A stretch of 64,000 nt of DNA from Phaeacidiphilus oryzae TH49 (lineage in GTDB: Bacteria; Actinomycetota; Actinomycetes; Streptomycetales; Streptomycetaceae): positions 5,413,801 through 5,477,800 of the forward strand of contig NZ_JQMQ01000005.1 of NCBI RefSeq assembly GCF_000744815.1, given 5' to 3'. A program made the translations under genes and the position numbers. Positions 17,502 through 25,409 of the stretch are shown in pieces (positions within the stretch are counted from its first letter, which is position 1; every line of letters begins with the position of its first letter). The notes below the pieces were generated by a model, which made no database searches, was not told the origin of the DNA, and worked only from the letters and a program-made list of their open reading frames with translations.

Positions 17502-18458
17502 TCAGCCGGGGCTGCCCGGGTCCGCCCGGCGCCGCCCGGCCGCCTCCGCGACCTCCGCCACCTCGCGGGCGTACTCCCGGCAGAGCGCGGGCGGGATCGC
17601 ATGGCCGGCGCCGGGGAACACCCGCAGCCGGGCGTCCGGCGCCGCGGCGGCCGTCGCGCGGGCCGCCGAGACCCGGAGCACCGGGTCCGCCTCCCCGTGG
17701 AGCACCAGTGCCGGCATCGCCAGCTCCGCGAGGCGCGGACCCGACCAGGGCGCGCCGATCTGCGGGCCCTGGGCCTCGGACTCGCGGAAGGTCCGGATGC
17801 CGTGGGCACGGTCGGCGGCCACGGCGGCCCGCGCCCCCTCCTCGTCGACCGGGTACCCGGGGGTGGCGAGCAGTCGGCTCACCGCCAGGCCGAGGGCCAG
17901 GTCGCCGTCCGGCCCCTCGGGGGCGCGCAGCCGCGCCGAGCGCAGGACGAAACCCGGCCGCACATGGCGGAGCTGGGCCAGACCGCGGACGTCGCTCGGC
18001 AGGGCGCCGGAGCTGGTGACCGAGATGACCCGCTGCGGGTGGCGGAGGGCGATCCGCTGCGCCAGCAGTCCGCCCATCGAATGGCCGAAGACGTGCGTCC
18101 GGCGCCGGCCGAGGGCGTCCAGGACGGCGACGGCGTCGTCCGCCATGTCCTCGGCGGTGTAGGCGGGCCGGCGCTTGCTGAGCAGCCGGCCGATCGGGCC
18201 GCGGCCGTCTGTGCCGCGGCCGTCTCTGCCGCGGCCGTCCGGGGCGGCCGGCACCCGGTCGGACTCGCCGGCGTCCCGCTGGTCGTAGGCCACCACGTGG
18301 AAGCCGAGGTCGAGCAGTCCCGACACCAGCTCCCGCGGCCACCAGAACCGGGACGCGCCGAGGCCCATCACCAGCAGCAGTGGCTCCCCGCCGGCACCGC
18401 CGAGGTCCTGGTAGGCGATCCGGACGCCGCCGTTCTCGGTGAAGCGTGTCTCGGACAT
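17502..18458 (-). CDS. Alpha/beta hydrolase
   Basis: 318 residues of the alpha/beta-hydrolase fold: oxyanion segment VMGLGASRFWW, YDQRDAGESDR, nucleophile elbow GHSMGGLLAQ near residue 130, catalytic Asp in LHGEADPVLR and His in GAGHAIPP. Such enzymes hydrolyse esters, epoxides or lactones; the substrate is unknown. The ATG at 18458 has GGGAG seven bases upstream. Divergent from a TetR gene with two inverted operator-like sites between, so the regulator probably controls this hydrolase. Confidence 0.9.
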   Translation of the reverse strand: MSETRFTENGGVRIAYQDLGGAGGEPLLLVMGLGASRFWWPRELVSGLLDLGFHVVAYDQRDAGESDRVPAAPDGRGRDGRGTDGRGPIGRLLSKRRPAYTAEDMADDAVAVLDALGRRRTHVFGHSMGGLLAQRIALRHPQRVISVTSSGALPSDVRGLAQLRHVRPGFVLRSARLRAPEGPDGDLALGLAVSRLLATPGYPVDEEGARAAVAADRAHGIRTFRESEAQGPQIGAPWSGPRLAELAMPALVLHGEADPVLRVSAARATAAAAPDARLRVFPGAGHAIPPALCREYAREVAEVAEAAGRRRADPGSPG

Positions 18459-18483
18459 GGTCGTCTCCCGTCGGCCCTCAAGC

Positions 18484-18536
18484 GTTTGCGAACGCTGTAC
18501 GCGAACCCTATGCGGACGAGTACGCTGTTCGCAAAC
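18484..18536. promoter_or_regulatory. Paired operator between hydrolase and TetR genes
   Basis: GTTTGCGAAC (18484-18493) and its exact reverse complement GTTCGCAAAC (18527-18536), extended outward as GTTTGCGAACnnnGTACnCG on both strands (16 of 20 positions agree). Each half is itself nearly palindromic. Centre-to-centre distance 43 bases, about four helix turns. Probable binding sites of the adjacent TetR protein. Confidence 0.7.
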
Positions 18537-18561
18537 AACGCGAGAGGAAGCGCCGCGCGCC

Positions 18562-19260
18562 ATGCCCCCTGAGTCCCCCGACTCCTCCCCCTCCTCCCTT
18601 TCGGCCGCGCCGCTCCCGATCTGGCTCCGCCCCGAGCGGGCCGCCACCGGCCGCCCGGCGGAGCGCAGCCGCGCCGAGATCACCGCCGCGGCGATCGCCC
18701 TCGCCGACGAGGAGGGGCTGGAGGCGGTGACCATGCGCCGGGTCGCCGCCCGGCTGGGCACGGGCGCGGCCTCGCTCTACCGCTACGTCGCCAACCGCGA
18801 CGATCTCCTCGACCTGATGACGGACGAGGTGGCCGCCGAGTACGACCTGCCGGCCGAGCCGAGCGGGGACCCGGTCGCCGATCTGGTCGGAATCGCGCTC
18901 CAGGCAAGGGAACTGATGCTCCGTCACCGCTGGCTGGGACCGCTGGTGGTGGCCCGGCCGGTGCTCGGGCCGAACGCGGCGGCGCTGATGGAACGGGCGC
19001 TGGGCTACCTCAGCGGACGGGCGGGCCCGGACGGGGCGAAGCTGGAGGCGTTCGCGCTGGTGCAGGCGAACACCGCGCTGCTGGTCCAGACCGAGCTGGG
19101 ACTGGCCGGCCGGCTCGACCCCCGCTACCTCGCCACGCTGGCCGCCTCACCGGACCACCCCCACCTGGCCGCGGCGCTGGCGGCCGCCGCCCCACGCCCA
19201 CCCGCCGACCTCCACTTCCAAACGGTGATGACCCGCCTGATCCGAGGCCTCCTCTCATAG
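18562..19260 (+). CDS. TetR-family transcriptional regulator
   Basis: 232 residues. The N-terminal helix-turn-helix reads RAEITAAAIALADEEGLEAVTMRRVAARLGTGAASLYRYVANRD (in part), near residues 33-80, followed by a ligand-binding domain of the TetR_C type. ATG at 18562; an AGAGGAAG sits rather far upstream (13 bases). It is divergent from an alpha/beta hydrolase and faces two inverted operator-like sites in the gap, implying autoregulation and control of the hydrolase. The stop codon abuts the first unit of a tandem repeat array. Confidence 0.88.
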   Translation: MPPESPDSSPSSLSAAPLPIWLRPERAATGRPAERSRAEITAAAIALADEEGLEAVTMRRVAARLGTGAASLYRYVANRDDLLDLMTDEVAAEYDLPAEPSGDPVADLVGIALQARELMLRHRWLGPLVVARPVLGPNAAALMERALGYLSGRAGPDGAKLEAFALVQANTALLVQTELGLAGRLDPRYLATLAASPDHPHLAAALAAAAPRPPADLHFQTVMTRLIRGLLS

Positions 19261-19867
19261 CCGAGCGGCTGCGGCGCCGCAGTCGGCTGCGGAGCTCGGG
19301 TTGCAGCGCAGGGTCCGTTGCGGCCTGCGGCGCCGTTCGCGGCGGTGGCTTCTCGCGCCCCTTGAGTCGCTGCGTGTCTCGGCGCCCGGCGGGGTGGTTT
19401 CAGGGGCGCGGGGAACTGCGCGGCCGAGCGGCTGCGGCGCCGCGGTCGGCTTCGGAGGCCGGGTTGCAGCCCAGGCGCCGTTGCCGCGTGCGGCGCTGTT
19501 GGTGGCGGGCCGCGCAGTTCCTCGCGCCCCTTGGGTCGCTGCGCGTCTTGGCGCCCGGCGGGGTTGTTTTAGGGGCGCGGGGAACTGCGCGGCCGAGCGG
19601 CTGCGGCGCCGCGGTCGGCTTCGGGGCTTGGGTTGCAGCTCAGGGGCCGTTGCCGTCTGCGGCGCTGTTGGTGGCGGGCCGCGCAGTTCCCCGCGCCCCT
19701 TGAGTCGCTGCGCGCCTCGGCGCCCGCAGGGAGTTGCGCGGCCGAGCGGCTGCGGAGCCGCAGACGGCAGCGGCCCCTGGGTTGCAGCCCGGCTGCCGTT
19801 GCCCTCTGTGGCGCCGTTCGCGGCGGGGTTCCTCGCGCCCCTTGAATCGCTGCGCGACTCGGCGCGC
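19261..19867. repeat. Four-unit tandem array of the intergenic repeat (copy B)
   Basis: 607 bases between two convergent stop codons, without a gene. Units start with CCGAGCGGCTGCGG at 19261, 19424, 19593 and 19742 (lengths 163, 169, 149 and about 126). Each carries GGTTGCAGC and a GCGCAGTTCC(C/T)CGCGCCCCTT segment; its complement GGGGCGCGGGGAACTGCGCG occurs at 19403 and 19572, so any unit can fold with the next. Same sequence family as copies at 3.5 and 63.6 kb. Open frames through it reflect codon-free GC skew and lack any domain. Confidence 0.85.
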
Positions 19868-21175
19868 TCAGAAGTGGTTGGACAGGAACTGCAGGGCGTC
19901 GTTCATGCGGAGGACGGCTTCCTCGGCGTGCTCGCCGACCGGGTCGCGGACCTCGGTCACCTGCGCGCCCTCCGCGCGCCACGCCGCGACCGTCGCGTCG
20001 TCCTGGGCGACCGGCACGATCTCGTCGGTGACCGCGTGGTAGTCGTAGACGGGGGTCGCGGGGGCCGCCCCGCCCATCGCATTCTCCTGGAGCACCCGCG
20101 CGGTGTTCGGCTGCGAGAGCGGGTCCGCGACGGTGGTGTAGCCGGAGAGCTTCTTGAAGGCGAACTCCGCCAGCAGCGTGCTGGTGCACTGGTTGTCCGC
20201 GGCCGCCATCGCCGCCCGCCCGGATGAGTTGAGCATCCGGGCGATCCCGGACTCCGGGTACTCCTTCTGGTAGCTCAGGGCGGCGGCCATCTCGAACCCG
20301 GCGAACGGGCCGCCGTCCAGGTAGCGGGCCACGGCGGCCGGCACCGCCGGCATCCCGCCCACGGCGGCCGCCGCCAGCTTCACGTCCGGCGCGTACCGCG
20401 GCTGGAGCTGCGCGGCCCAGCCGGTGGCCTCCGCCCCGCCCGAGTAGCCGTTGAGTCCGACCGGGTTGGCCCTGCCGATGCCGTCCCGGTCGAAGTTCCG
20501 CACCGCGCGGAGCCCGTCCAGCACCGCGTGCGCGGCCTGGATCCCGGCCATGAAGACGGACTTCGGTCCCTCGAAGTCCGGCATGGCCACCGCCCATCCG
20601 CGGGCCAGCGCCGGCGCGACGAAGGCCTCGTACTCCACGGCGCTGGAGCCGCCGGAGGCGACCTGGTACGAGGGCGCGCACTGGGTGCCGGTGGAGTCCT
20701 CCGGCTGCTGGACCGAGAGCACCGGACGCGCGCCCGCCCCGCCCCACGCCGCCGCGGGCACGATCAGGGTGGTGACGGCCAGCTCGGGCCGGTTGTGGGA
20801 GTCGTTCGTCCGGTACGAGATCTGCCAGGCCTGGATCTGGTCGGCGGCGAGTCCCAGCCCGGCGGGCGCCACCGGCCGGGTAGCGACGATCGCCCCGGAG
20901 CGGTAGGAGCCGATGTTCGCCGGGGCCTGGTAGAAGGGGTCCTGGTCCGGCGGGACCGACCCCGCGGCGAGCGTCGAGGTCGAGGAGGCCCCGGCCGCCC
21001 CCGCCGCTCCCGCCGGCGCGGCCACCGCCCCCGGCGCCGCCGCCAGCACCATCGCGACGGCGGCCGCGACGGCAGCGGCCACTCCGGCCCCGCCCCGCAC
21101 CGACGCCAACACCGTCGCCGTCGCCGACGCCCTTCGGCTCCCCGCCGTCCCGCCCCGCAACACGCTGCGCCCCAT
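19868..21175 (-). CDS. Secreted lipase (secretory LIP family)
   Basis: 435 residues. Long Ala-rich signal region ending near residue 60 (AVAAAVAMVLAAAPGAVAAPA). The fold is that of the CAL-A/LIP secretory lipases: FYQAPANIGSYRSGAIV, DFEGPKSVF, nucleophile elbow GYSGGAEATGW near residue 225, catalytic Asp in YDYHAVTDEIVP and His in GEHAEEAV. It would cleave triglycerides or fatty esters outside the cell. The ATG at 21175 has GGGAGG six bases upstream. A TACTT-N6-AAGTA palindrome lies 18-33 bases before the start. Confidence 0.88.
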   Translation of the reverse strand: MGRSVLRGGTAGSRRASATATVLASVRGGAGVAAAVAAAVAMVLAAAPGAVAAPAGAAGAAGASSTSTLAAGSVPPDQDPFYQAPANIGSYRSGAIVATRPVAPAGLGLAADQIQAWQISYRTNDSHNRPELAVTTLIVPAAAWGGAGARPVLSVQQPEDSTGTQCAPSYQVASGGSSAVEYEAFVAPALARGWAVAMPDFEGPKSVFMAGIQAAHAVLDGLRAVRNFDRDGIGRANPVGLNGYSGGAEATGWAAQLQPRYAPDVKLAAAAVGGMPAVPAAVARYLDGGPFAGFEMAAALSYQKEYPESGIARMLNSSGRAAMAAADNQCTSTLLAEFAFKKLSGYTTVADPLSQPNTARVLQENAMGGAAPATPVYDYHAVTDEIVPVAQDDATVAAWRAEGAQVTEVRDPVGEHAEEAVLRMNDALQFLSNHF

Positions 21176-21192
21176 CGCGCCCTCCCGTTTGT

Positions 21193-21208
21193 TACTTACC
21201 GGAAAGTA
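21193..21208. promoter_or_regulatory. Palindromic operator candidate before the lipase gene
   Basis: TACTT-accgga-AAGTA, a perfect 5+5 inverted repeat around a six-base centre, immediately upstream of the lipase ribosome binding site. The form resembles TetR-type operators of fatty-acid genes; no matching regulator is adjacent. Confidence 0.45.
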
Positions 21209-21384
21209 GTTGACCGTCCCTCAGAACTCTGCCCCGACCAGGGGCCCCAGGCATACCCCCGTGCAGCACCTTGGTCAGGGAGGCCGGAGATCGGCCGGTA
21301 GCGGGGACGGTCGCGTTTTGTCCGGCAGGCGGGTGGAAGGCGCCCGGTACGAACGCATCCGATTCGCCGGAAGAGGTACGGACG

Positions 21385-21804
21385 ATGGCACAGACCGTAG
21401 CGGAGGTCATGACGAGGCAGCCGGCCACGGTCGGCAGGGACGACACCGTCGCCAAGGCCGCGCAGCTGATGCGCGAGTACGGGACCGGCGATGTCCTGGT
21501 CGTCGATGGCGGGTCGCTGGTCGGCATCGTGACCGACAGGGACATCGTCACCCGGGTGGTGGCGGAGAACGGCGGCTCCAGCGAGCCGGTCAGCAAGGCC
21601 TGCAGCAGTGCGGGGATCGCCTCCATCGGCTCCACGGCCGATGTCGAGCAGGCCGTCGCGCTGATGCGGGACAAGGCCGTGCGGCGGCTGCCCGTGGTCG
21701 ACAACGGCAAGCCGGTCGGCGTGGTGAGCCTCGGCGACCTGGCGATCGAGCGCGATCCGAGGTCCGGCCTGGCCGACATCTCCTCCGCGCCGCCGAACAG
21801 CTGA
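21385..21804 (+). CDS. CBS-domain pair protein
   Basis: 139 residues made almost wholly of two CBS motifs (about 8-62 and 72-128): VAEVMTRQPATVGRDDTVAKA... LVGIVTDRDIVTRVV and IGSTADVEQAVALMRDKAVRRLPVVDNGKPVGVVSLGDLA (in part). Stand-alone pairs bind adenine nucleotides and sense energy state; several actinomycete ones are dormancy-associated. ATG at 21385 with a weak AGAGG upstream. It opens the run of stress-type genes that continues to about 57 kb. The 17 bases around the stop codon are duplicated in tandem. Confidence 0.9.
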   Translation: MAQTVAEVMTRQPATVGRDDTVAKAAQLMREYGTGDVLVVDGGSLVGIVTDRDIVTRVVAENGGSSEPVSKACSSAGIASIGSTADVEQAVALMRDKAVRRLPVVDNGKPVGVVSLGDLAIERDPRSGLADISSAPPNS

Positions 21805-21825
21805 GCCGGCCGAACAGCTGAGCCG
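21792..21825. repeat. 17-base tandem duplication across a stop codon
   Basis: GCCGAACAGCTGAGCCG occurs twice in a row (21792, 21809). The first copy encodes the last residues and stop of the CBS protein; the second is untranslated. A recent slippage event. Confidence 0.85.
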
Positions 21826-21865
21826 GCGGACGGCGGACCGACCGCCGACGCCGCCGTGAGAACCG

Positions 21866-21909
21866 CGGGCCCGTCCCGGAAGCCGTCGCAGGCCGCCGGG
21901 GCGGGCCCG
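21866..21909 (+). terminator. Hairpin after the CBS gene
   Basis: CGGGCCCGTCCCGG (21866-21879) pairs with CCGGGGCGGGCCCG (21896-21909), 14 pairs with one G-T, loop of 16. Probable terminator. Confidence 0.65.
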
Positions 21910-21960
21910 TCCGCAGGTCCGGCCGCCGGGCCGGGCCGGACCGGGCCCGGCGAACGGTAC

Positions 21961-21985
21961 GTGTCGCCGGGCGGACCGCGGGTAA
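21961..21985 (+). promoter_or_regulatory. SigB-type promoter candidate: gene at 22019
   Basis: GTGT (21961-21964), 15 bases, GGGTAA (21980-21985). Predicted leader of about 27 bases including a GGGAG ribosome binding site. Confidence 0.55.
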
Positions 21986-22018
21986 CCGCGAGCGTTGACT
22001 GCTAGGTAGGGAGACACT

Positions 22019-22462
22019 GTGGGCACCCCAGGCGAACGACAGAGCAGGGTCGGTGTGCAGCTGAGCGACTGCGCGCCGGACGACGCGGACGTGGTCTTCC
22101 GCGTCCTGGAACGGGCCTTCCCGGAGCCGGAGCACGGTCCCGGCGCGGCCGCAGCGGGCGAGGAGGGAGCGAGGAAGCCCTGCGCGGCGGCGAACAACGC
22201 GAACGGCGGGGACGCGGGGGAGCGGACCGTGTGGTCCGGCTCCTTCGACGCCTCCCGGCCCCATCCGCCGCTGGAGCGGTCGGGCGACCTGAGCGGCCGG
22301 GTGACCGCGGACCTGGTCGGCCCGCCGAACGGGGTCGACGAGCTGCTGTCGGCGCTCAGCAGCGCTTTCCGGATCAACGACATCGGCCGGGCGTCCGGGG
22401 ACCAGGAGGCCGAGCTCACTCTCGTCCTCTCCGCCTTCCCCCCTGGCGAAAGGGCCGCCTGA
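22019..22462 (+). CDS. Hypothetical protein
   Basis: 147 residues, no recognised domain, signal or membrane segment. It starts MGTPGERQSRVGVQLSDCAPDD and ends with a possibly folded stretch (DLVGPPNGVDELLSALSSAF, then AELTLVLSAFPP); the middle is Ala/Gly-rich. GTG start with GGGAG six bases upstream, and a SigB-type promoter candidate at the right distance, support it as a real gene. The following gene encodes a WhiB protein, which has its own promoter candidate. Confidence 0.7.
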   Translation: MGTPGERQSRVGVQLSDCAPDDADVVFRVLERAFPEPEHGPGAAAAGEEGARKPCAAANNANGGDAGERTVWSGSFDASRPHPPLERSGDLSGRVTADLVGPPNGVDELLSALSSAFRINDIGRASGDQEAELTLVLSAFPPGERAA

Positions 22463-22488
22463 CGCCACATCAGTTCCACCTTTCGGCG

Positions 22489-22513
22489 GTGTGCGCGGCG
22501 GGGCGAGGGGCAG
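22489..22513 (+). promoter_or_regulatory. SigB-type promoter candidate: whiB-like gene at 22608
   Basis: GTGT (22489-22492), 15 bases, GGGCAG (22508-22513), identical in both boxes to the gas vesicle element at 29735. Confidence 0.45.
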
Positions 22514-22607
22514 ACGCCGGGATGGAGGCCCTTCGCGCGGCCGCGCGGGGGTCTCCGAGCTCGACACAGCGAGAGCGCAGACGAGTCCCCTGGGAAGGAG
22601 AGCCCTG

Positions 22608-22877
22608 ATGACCAGCCACCTGCTGCGGCCGCCCGGCCCGCAGGCCGCCTCCTGGAACTGGCAGCTGCACGCGGCCTGCCGGGGCATGGACGTGAACCTG
22701 TTCTTCTCCCCCCTCGGAGAGCGCGGCCATGCGAGAGAACGCCGGGAGCGCGAGGCGCGCCGGATCTGCTCCCGCTGCCCCGTCCGCCGCACCTGCGCGG
22801 AGTTCGCGGAGGAGGCGGGCGAGCCCTACGGCGTCTGGGGCGGGCTCTCCGAGACCGAGCGCCGGGCGGCGGCCTGA
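22608..22877 (+). CDS. WhiB-family iron-sulfur regulator
   Basis: 89 residues. The four cluster-binding cysteines are present: AACRGMD, then ICSRCPVRRTCAEFA (CxxCxxxxxC), followed by the family turn GVWGGLSETER and a short basic end. Wbl proteins bind a [4Fe-4S] cluster sensitive to O2 or NO and usually act by touching sigma factor region 4. ATG with AAGGAG eight bases upstream. A second Wbl lies at 36820; both sit in the region with SigB-type promoters. Confidence 0.93.
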   Translation: MTSHLLRPPGPQAASWNWQLHAACRGMDVNLFFSPLGERGHARERREREARRICSRCPVRRTCAEFAEEAGEPYGVWGGLSETERRAAA

Positions 22878-22934
22878 GCGCGGACGCACGACTGACGGGG
22901 ACACGGACGCGGCACGGATACACCGGAGGTGAGG

Positions 22935-23339
22935 ATGATGCCGGGACGACAGGAGCTTCCCTCGACGCTGGAACGGTCCTCCAAGGAGGCCCAGCGGACC
23001 TGGATCAAGGCCCATGACTCGGCGGTCGAGGAGTACGGCGAGGGCGAGCGGTCGCACCGGGTGGCCTATGGCGCGCTCAAGCACAAGTTCGAGAAGGTCG
23101 GCGACCACTGGGAGCGCAAGGAGGGCGGCCGGAAGGCGCCGTCGGACTCGCAGTCGGCGCGCCCGCGAGGCCGTGGCGGCCGCTCCGGCGAGGGCGTCGA
23201 CGAGCAGGCCAGCAAGGAGCATCTGTACGGGATCGCCAAGCGCCTCGGTGTGGAGGGGCGGTCGCGGATGAACAAGGCGGAGCTGCTGAAGGCCGTGCGG
23301 AAGGCCAACCGCAGCAGCACCCGCGAGGCGCGCTCGTAG
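22935..23339 (+). CDS. ChaB-family protein with a Rho-N/SAP-like tail
   Basis: 134 residues, basic. Residues 1-60 match ChaB (ELPSTLERSSKEAQRTWIKAH, then HRVAYGALKHKFEKVGDHWE). A Gly/Arg/Ser linker follows, then SKEHLYGIAKRLGVEGRSRM and NKAELLKAVRKAN, a Rho-termination-factor N-terminal or SAP-like helix pair that may bind nucleic acid. The architecture is common in actinomycetes and its function unproven. The ATG at 22935 has GGAGG five bases upstream; an ATG at 22938 is possible. A perfect hairpin follows. Confidence 0.88.
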   Translation: MMPGRQELPSTLERSSKEAQRTWIKAHDSAVEEYGEGERSHRVAYGALKHKFEKVGDHWERKEGGRKAPSDSQSARPRGRGGRSGEGVDEQASKEHLYGIAKRLGVEGRSRMNKAELLKAVRKANRSSTREARS

Positions 23340-23351
23340 CGGCCCGTACCG

Positions 23352-23383
23352 GTCGGCGGGGACGCTAGGGCGTCCCCGCCGAC
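23352..23383 (+). terminator. Hairpin terminator after chaB-like gene
   Basis: GTCGGCGGGGACGC and its complement, 14 perfect pairs around a TAGG loop, followed by TCTTCT. Confidence 0.88.
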
Positions 23384-23493
23384 TCTTCTGTGCCCGCGGA
23401 GACTCGCGAGGACGCGCCCTCAAGTGCCCACCCGCACGCGCGAGCGCCCCGAGCGCCCCCACGTCCCCGCGCGCGGGCCGCGGCGCAGCGGAA

Positions 23494-23523
23494 GGCCCCG
23501 CGACCTCGACGGGTCGCGGGGCC
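23494..23523 (-). terminator. Hairpin terminator after the pyruvate-oxidase-like gene
   Basis: GGCCCCGCGACC (23494-23505) pairs perfectly with 23512-23523 around a six-base loop, 55 bases beyond the stop codon of the minus-strand gene. Confidence 0.8.
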
Positions 23524-23578
23524 CTCCGCGCGGTGACGGCCGGTCAGAAGCGTTGGCAGGAGCCGGCGGTGGGGGCCG

Positions 23579-25381
23579 TCAGGAGTCGTCCTCGCCGCGA
23601 CGGCCGTGGAGGAAGTCCTGGATCTTGGCCTTGGCGCCCTGCTTGATCACATGCCCCCGGTCCGAGTCCCCGTGCAGCAGCGAGGACGCGGTGGCCTCGA
23701 TCTGGTCCCAGGTGGCGTGCGGCGGGATCGGCGGCACCGCGGGGTCGGTGAGGACGTCCAGTACGCACGGCCGGTCGGACTCCAGCGCGGCCCGCCAGGC
23801 CGGTTCGACCTCCTCCGGCTTCTCCACCCGGATGCCGTGCAGCCCGAGCCCGCGCGCGAAGTCCGCGTACCGCACGTCCGGGAGCTGCTGCGAGGGCAGG
23901 AACTGCGGGGAGCCGGACATCGAGCGCATCTCCCAGGTCACCTGGTTGAGGTCCTGGTTGTTGAGGACGCAGACGACCAGCCGCGGGTCCCTCCACTCCT
24001 GCCAGTACTTGCCCACGGTGATCAGCTCGGCCAGCCCGTTCATCTGCATGGCCCCGTCTCCCACCAGGGCGATCGCCGGCCGGTCCGGGCAGCTGAACTT
24101 GGCGCCGATGGCGTACGGCACGCCCGGGCCCATGGTGGCCAGGGTGCCGGAGAGGGAGCCGTTGATCCCCTCGCGGATCCGCAGGTGGCGGGCGTACCAG
24201 TTGGCGGCAGAGCCGGAGTCCGCGGTGATGATCGCCCGGCCGGGCAGCAGCCCGTCCAGGACGTGGACGGCGTACTCCGGGTTGATCGGGTCGGCCTCCA
24301 CCGAGGCCCGCCGCTTCATCACCTCCCACCAGCGGGAGTTGTTCTGCTCGATCTTCTCCCGCCAGCCCCGGTCCTCCTTGCGGGAGAGCAGCGGCAGCAG
24401 CCGGCGGAGGGTCTCCCGGGCGTCGCCGACCAGGTTGACCTCGAAGGGGTAGCGCATCCCGATCCGGCCCGGATCGATGTCGATCTGCACGGCCCTGGCC
24501 TGCCCGAATTCCGGCAGGAACTGCGAGTAGGGGAAGGACGAGCCGATCACCAGCAGGGTGTCGCAGTCCTTCATCAGCTCGTAGGTGGGGCGGGTGCCGA
24601 GGAGCCCGGAGGCGCCGGTGACGAACGGCAGGTCGTCCGGCAGGACGTCCTTGCCGAGCAGCGCCTTGGCCACGCCGGCGCCCAGCACCTCGGCCGTCTC
24701 GATGAGCTCGGCGGAGGCGCCGCGGGCGCCCTGGCCGGCCAGGATGGCCACCTTGGAGCCGGAGTTGAGCACCTCGGCCGCGCGGGCCAGGTCGTCCTCG
24801 TGGGGGACGTAGGCGGAGCCGGAGAAGCCCAGGCTGGAGGGGACCATCTTGAACGCGTGGGTGGGCGCCGAGTACTCCAGGTCCTGGACGTCGGCGGGCA
24901 CGATCACGGCGGTGACGGTCTTGCGGGCCTGGGCGATCCGCATCGCCCGGTCCAGCACGTTGGGCAGCTGCTCAGGGGTGGTCACCAGCTGGCAGTACTC
25001 CGAGGCCACGTCCTTGTAGAGGTTGGGCAGGTCGACCTCCTGCTGGTACGAGCCGCCGATCGCGGTCTGGGCGGTCTGCCCGACCAGCGCGACCACCGGG
25101 ACGTGGTCGAGCTTGGCGTCGTAGAGGCCGTTGAGGAGGTGGATCGCGCCGGGGCCCGAGGTGGCCGCGCAGACGCCCACCCGGCCGGAGAACTTGGCGT
25201 AGCCGACCGCTTCGAAGGCGGCCATCTCCTCGTGCCTGGCCTGGATGAAGCGCGGCTGGTCACCTGCCCGCTCCCAGGCGCTGAGCAGGCCGTTGATGCC
25301 GTCGCCCGGATAGCCGAAGACGTAGTCGACGTCCCACTCGCGCAGGCGTCGGAGAATGAAGTCGGAGACCTGTTCGGACAT
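23579..25381 (-). CDS. Thiamine-diphosphate enzyme, pyruvate oxidase/dehydrogenase (quinone) type
   Basis: 600 residues with the three-domain ThDP fold: N-terminal Pyr domain with the catalytic glutamate in ARHEEMAAFEAVGYAK (about residue 51), a central FAD/nucleotide-type domain, and the C-terminal PP domain with the GDG...N cofactor motif (VGDGAMQMNGLAELITVGKY, then NNQDLNQV). Closest in look to PoxB-type pyruvate oxidases, which make acetate or acetyl phosphate from pyruvate on leaving growth. The C-terminal membrane-lipid segment of E. coli PoxB cannot be confirmed. Second gene after the F420-type oxidoreductase, 28 bases downstream. Confidence 0.85.
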   Translation of the reverse strand: MSEQVSDFILRRLREWDVDYVFGYPGDGINGLLSAWERAGDQPRFIQARHEEMAAFEAVGYAKFSGRVGVCAATSGPGAIHLLNGLYDAKLDHVPVVALVGQTAQTAIGGSYQQEVDLPNLYKDVASEYCQLVTTPEQLPNVLDRAMRIAQARKTVTAVIVPADVQDLEYSAPTHAFKMVPSSLGFSGSAYVPHEDDLARAAEVLNSGSKVAILAGQGARGASAELIETAEVLGAGVAKALLGKDVLPDDLPFVTGASGLLGTRPTYELMKDCDTLLVIGSSFPYSQFLPEFGQARAVQIDIDPGRIGMRYPFEVNLVGDARETLRRLLPLLSRKEDRGWREKIEQNNSRWWEVMKRRASVEADPINPEYAVHVLDGLLPGRAIITADSGSAANWYARHLRIREGINGSLSGTLATMGPGVPYAIGAKFSCPDRPAIALVGDGAMQMNGLAELITVGKYWQEWRDPRLVVCVLNNQDLNQVTWEMRSMSGSPQFLPSQQLPDVRYADFARGLGLHGIRVEKPEEVEPAWRAALESDRPCVLDVLTDPAVPPIPPHATWDQIEATASSLLHGDSDRGHVIKQGAKAKIQDFLHGRRGEDDS

Positions 25382-25409
25382 CTGACACCTCGTCAGTTCG
25401 TGGGACGGT

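Noticed and set aside
19261-19867. CRISPR array or satellite origin
   Set aside because: Four units of 126-169 bases without short repeats and spacers, and no cas genes.
19301-20227. Open frames through the 19.3-19.9 kb array
   Set aside because: The sequence is a tandem repeat between two stop codons; translations are repetitive, have no domain and have no start signal.
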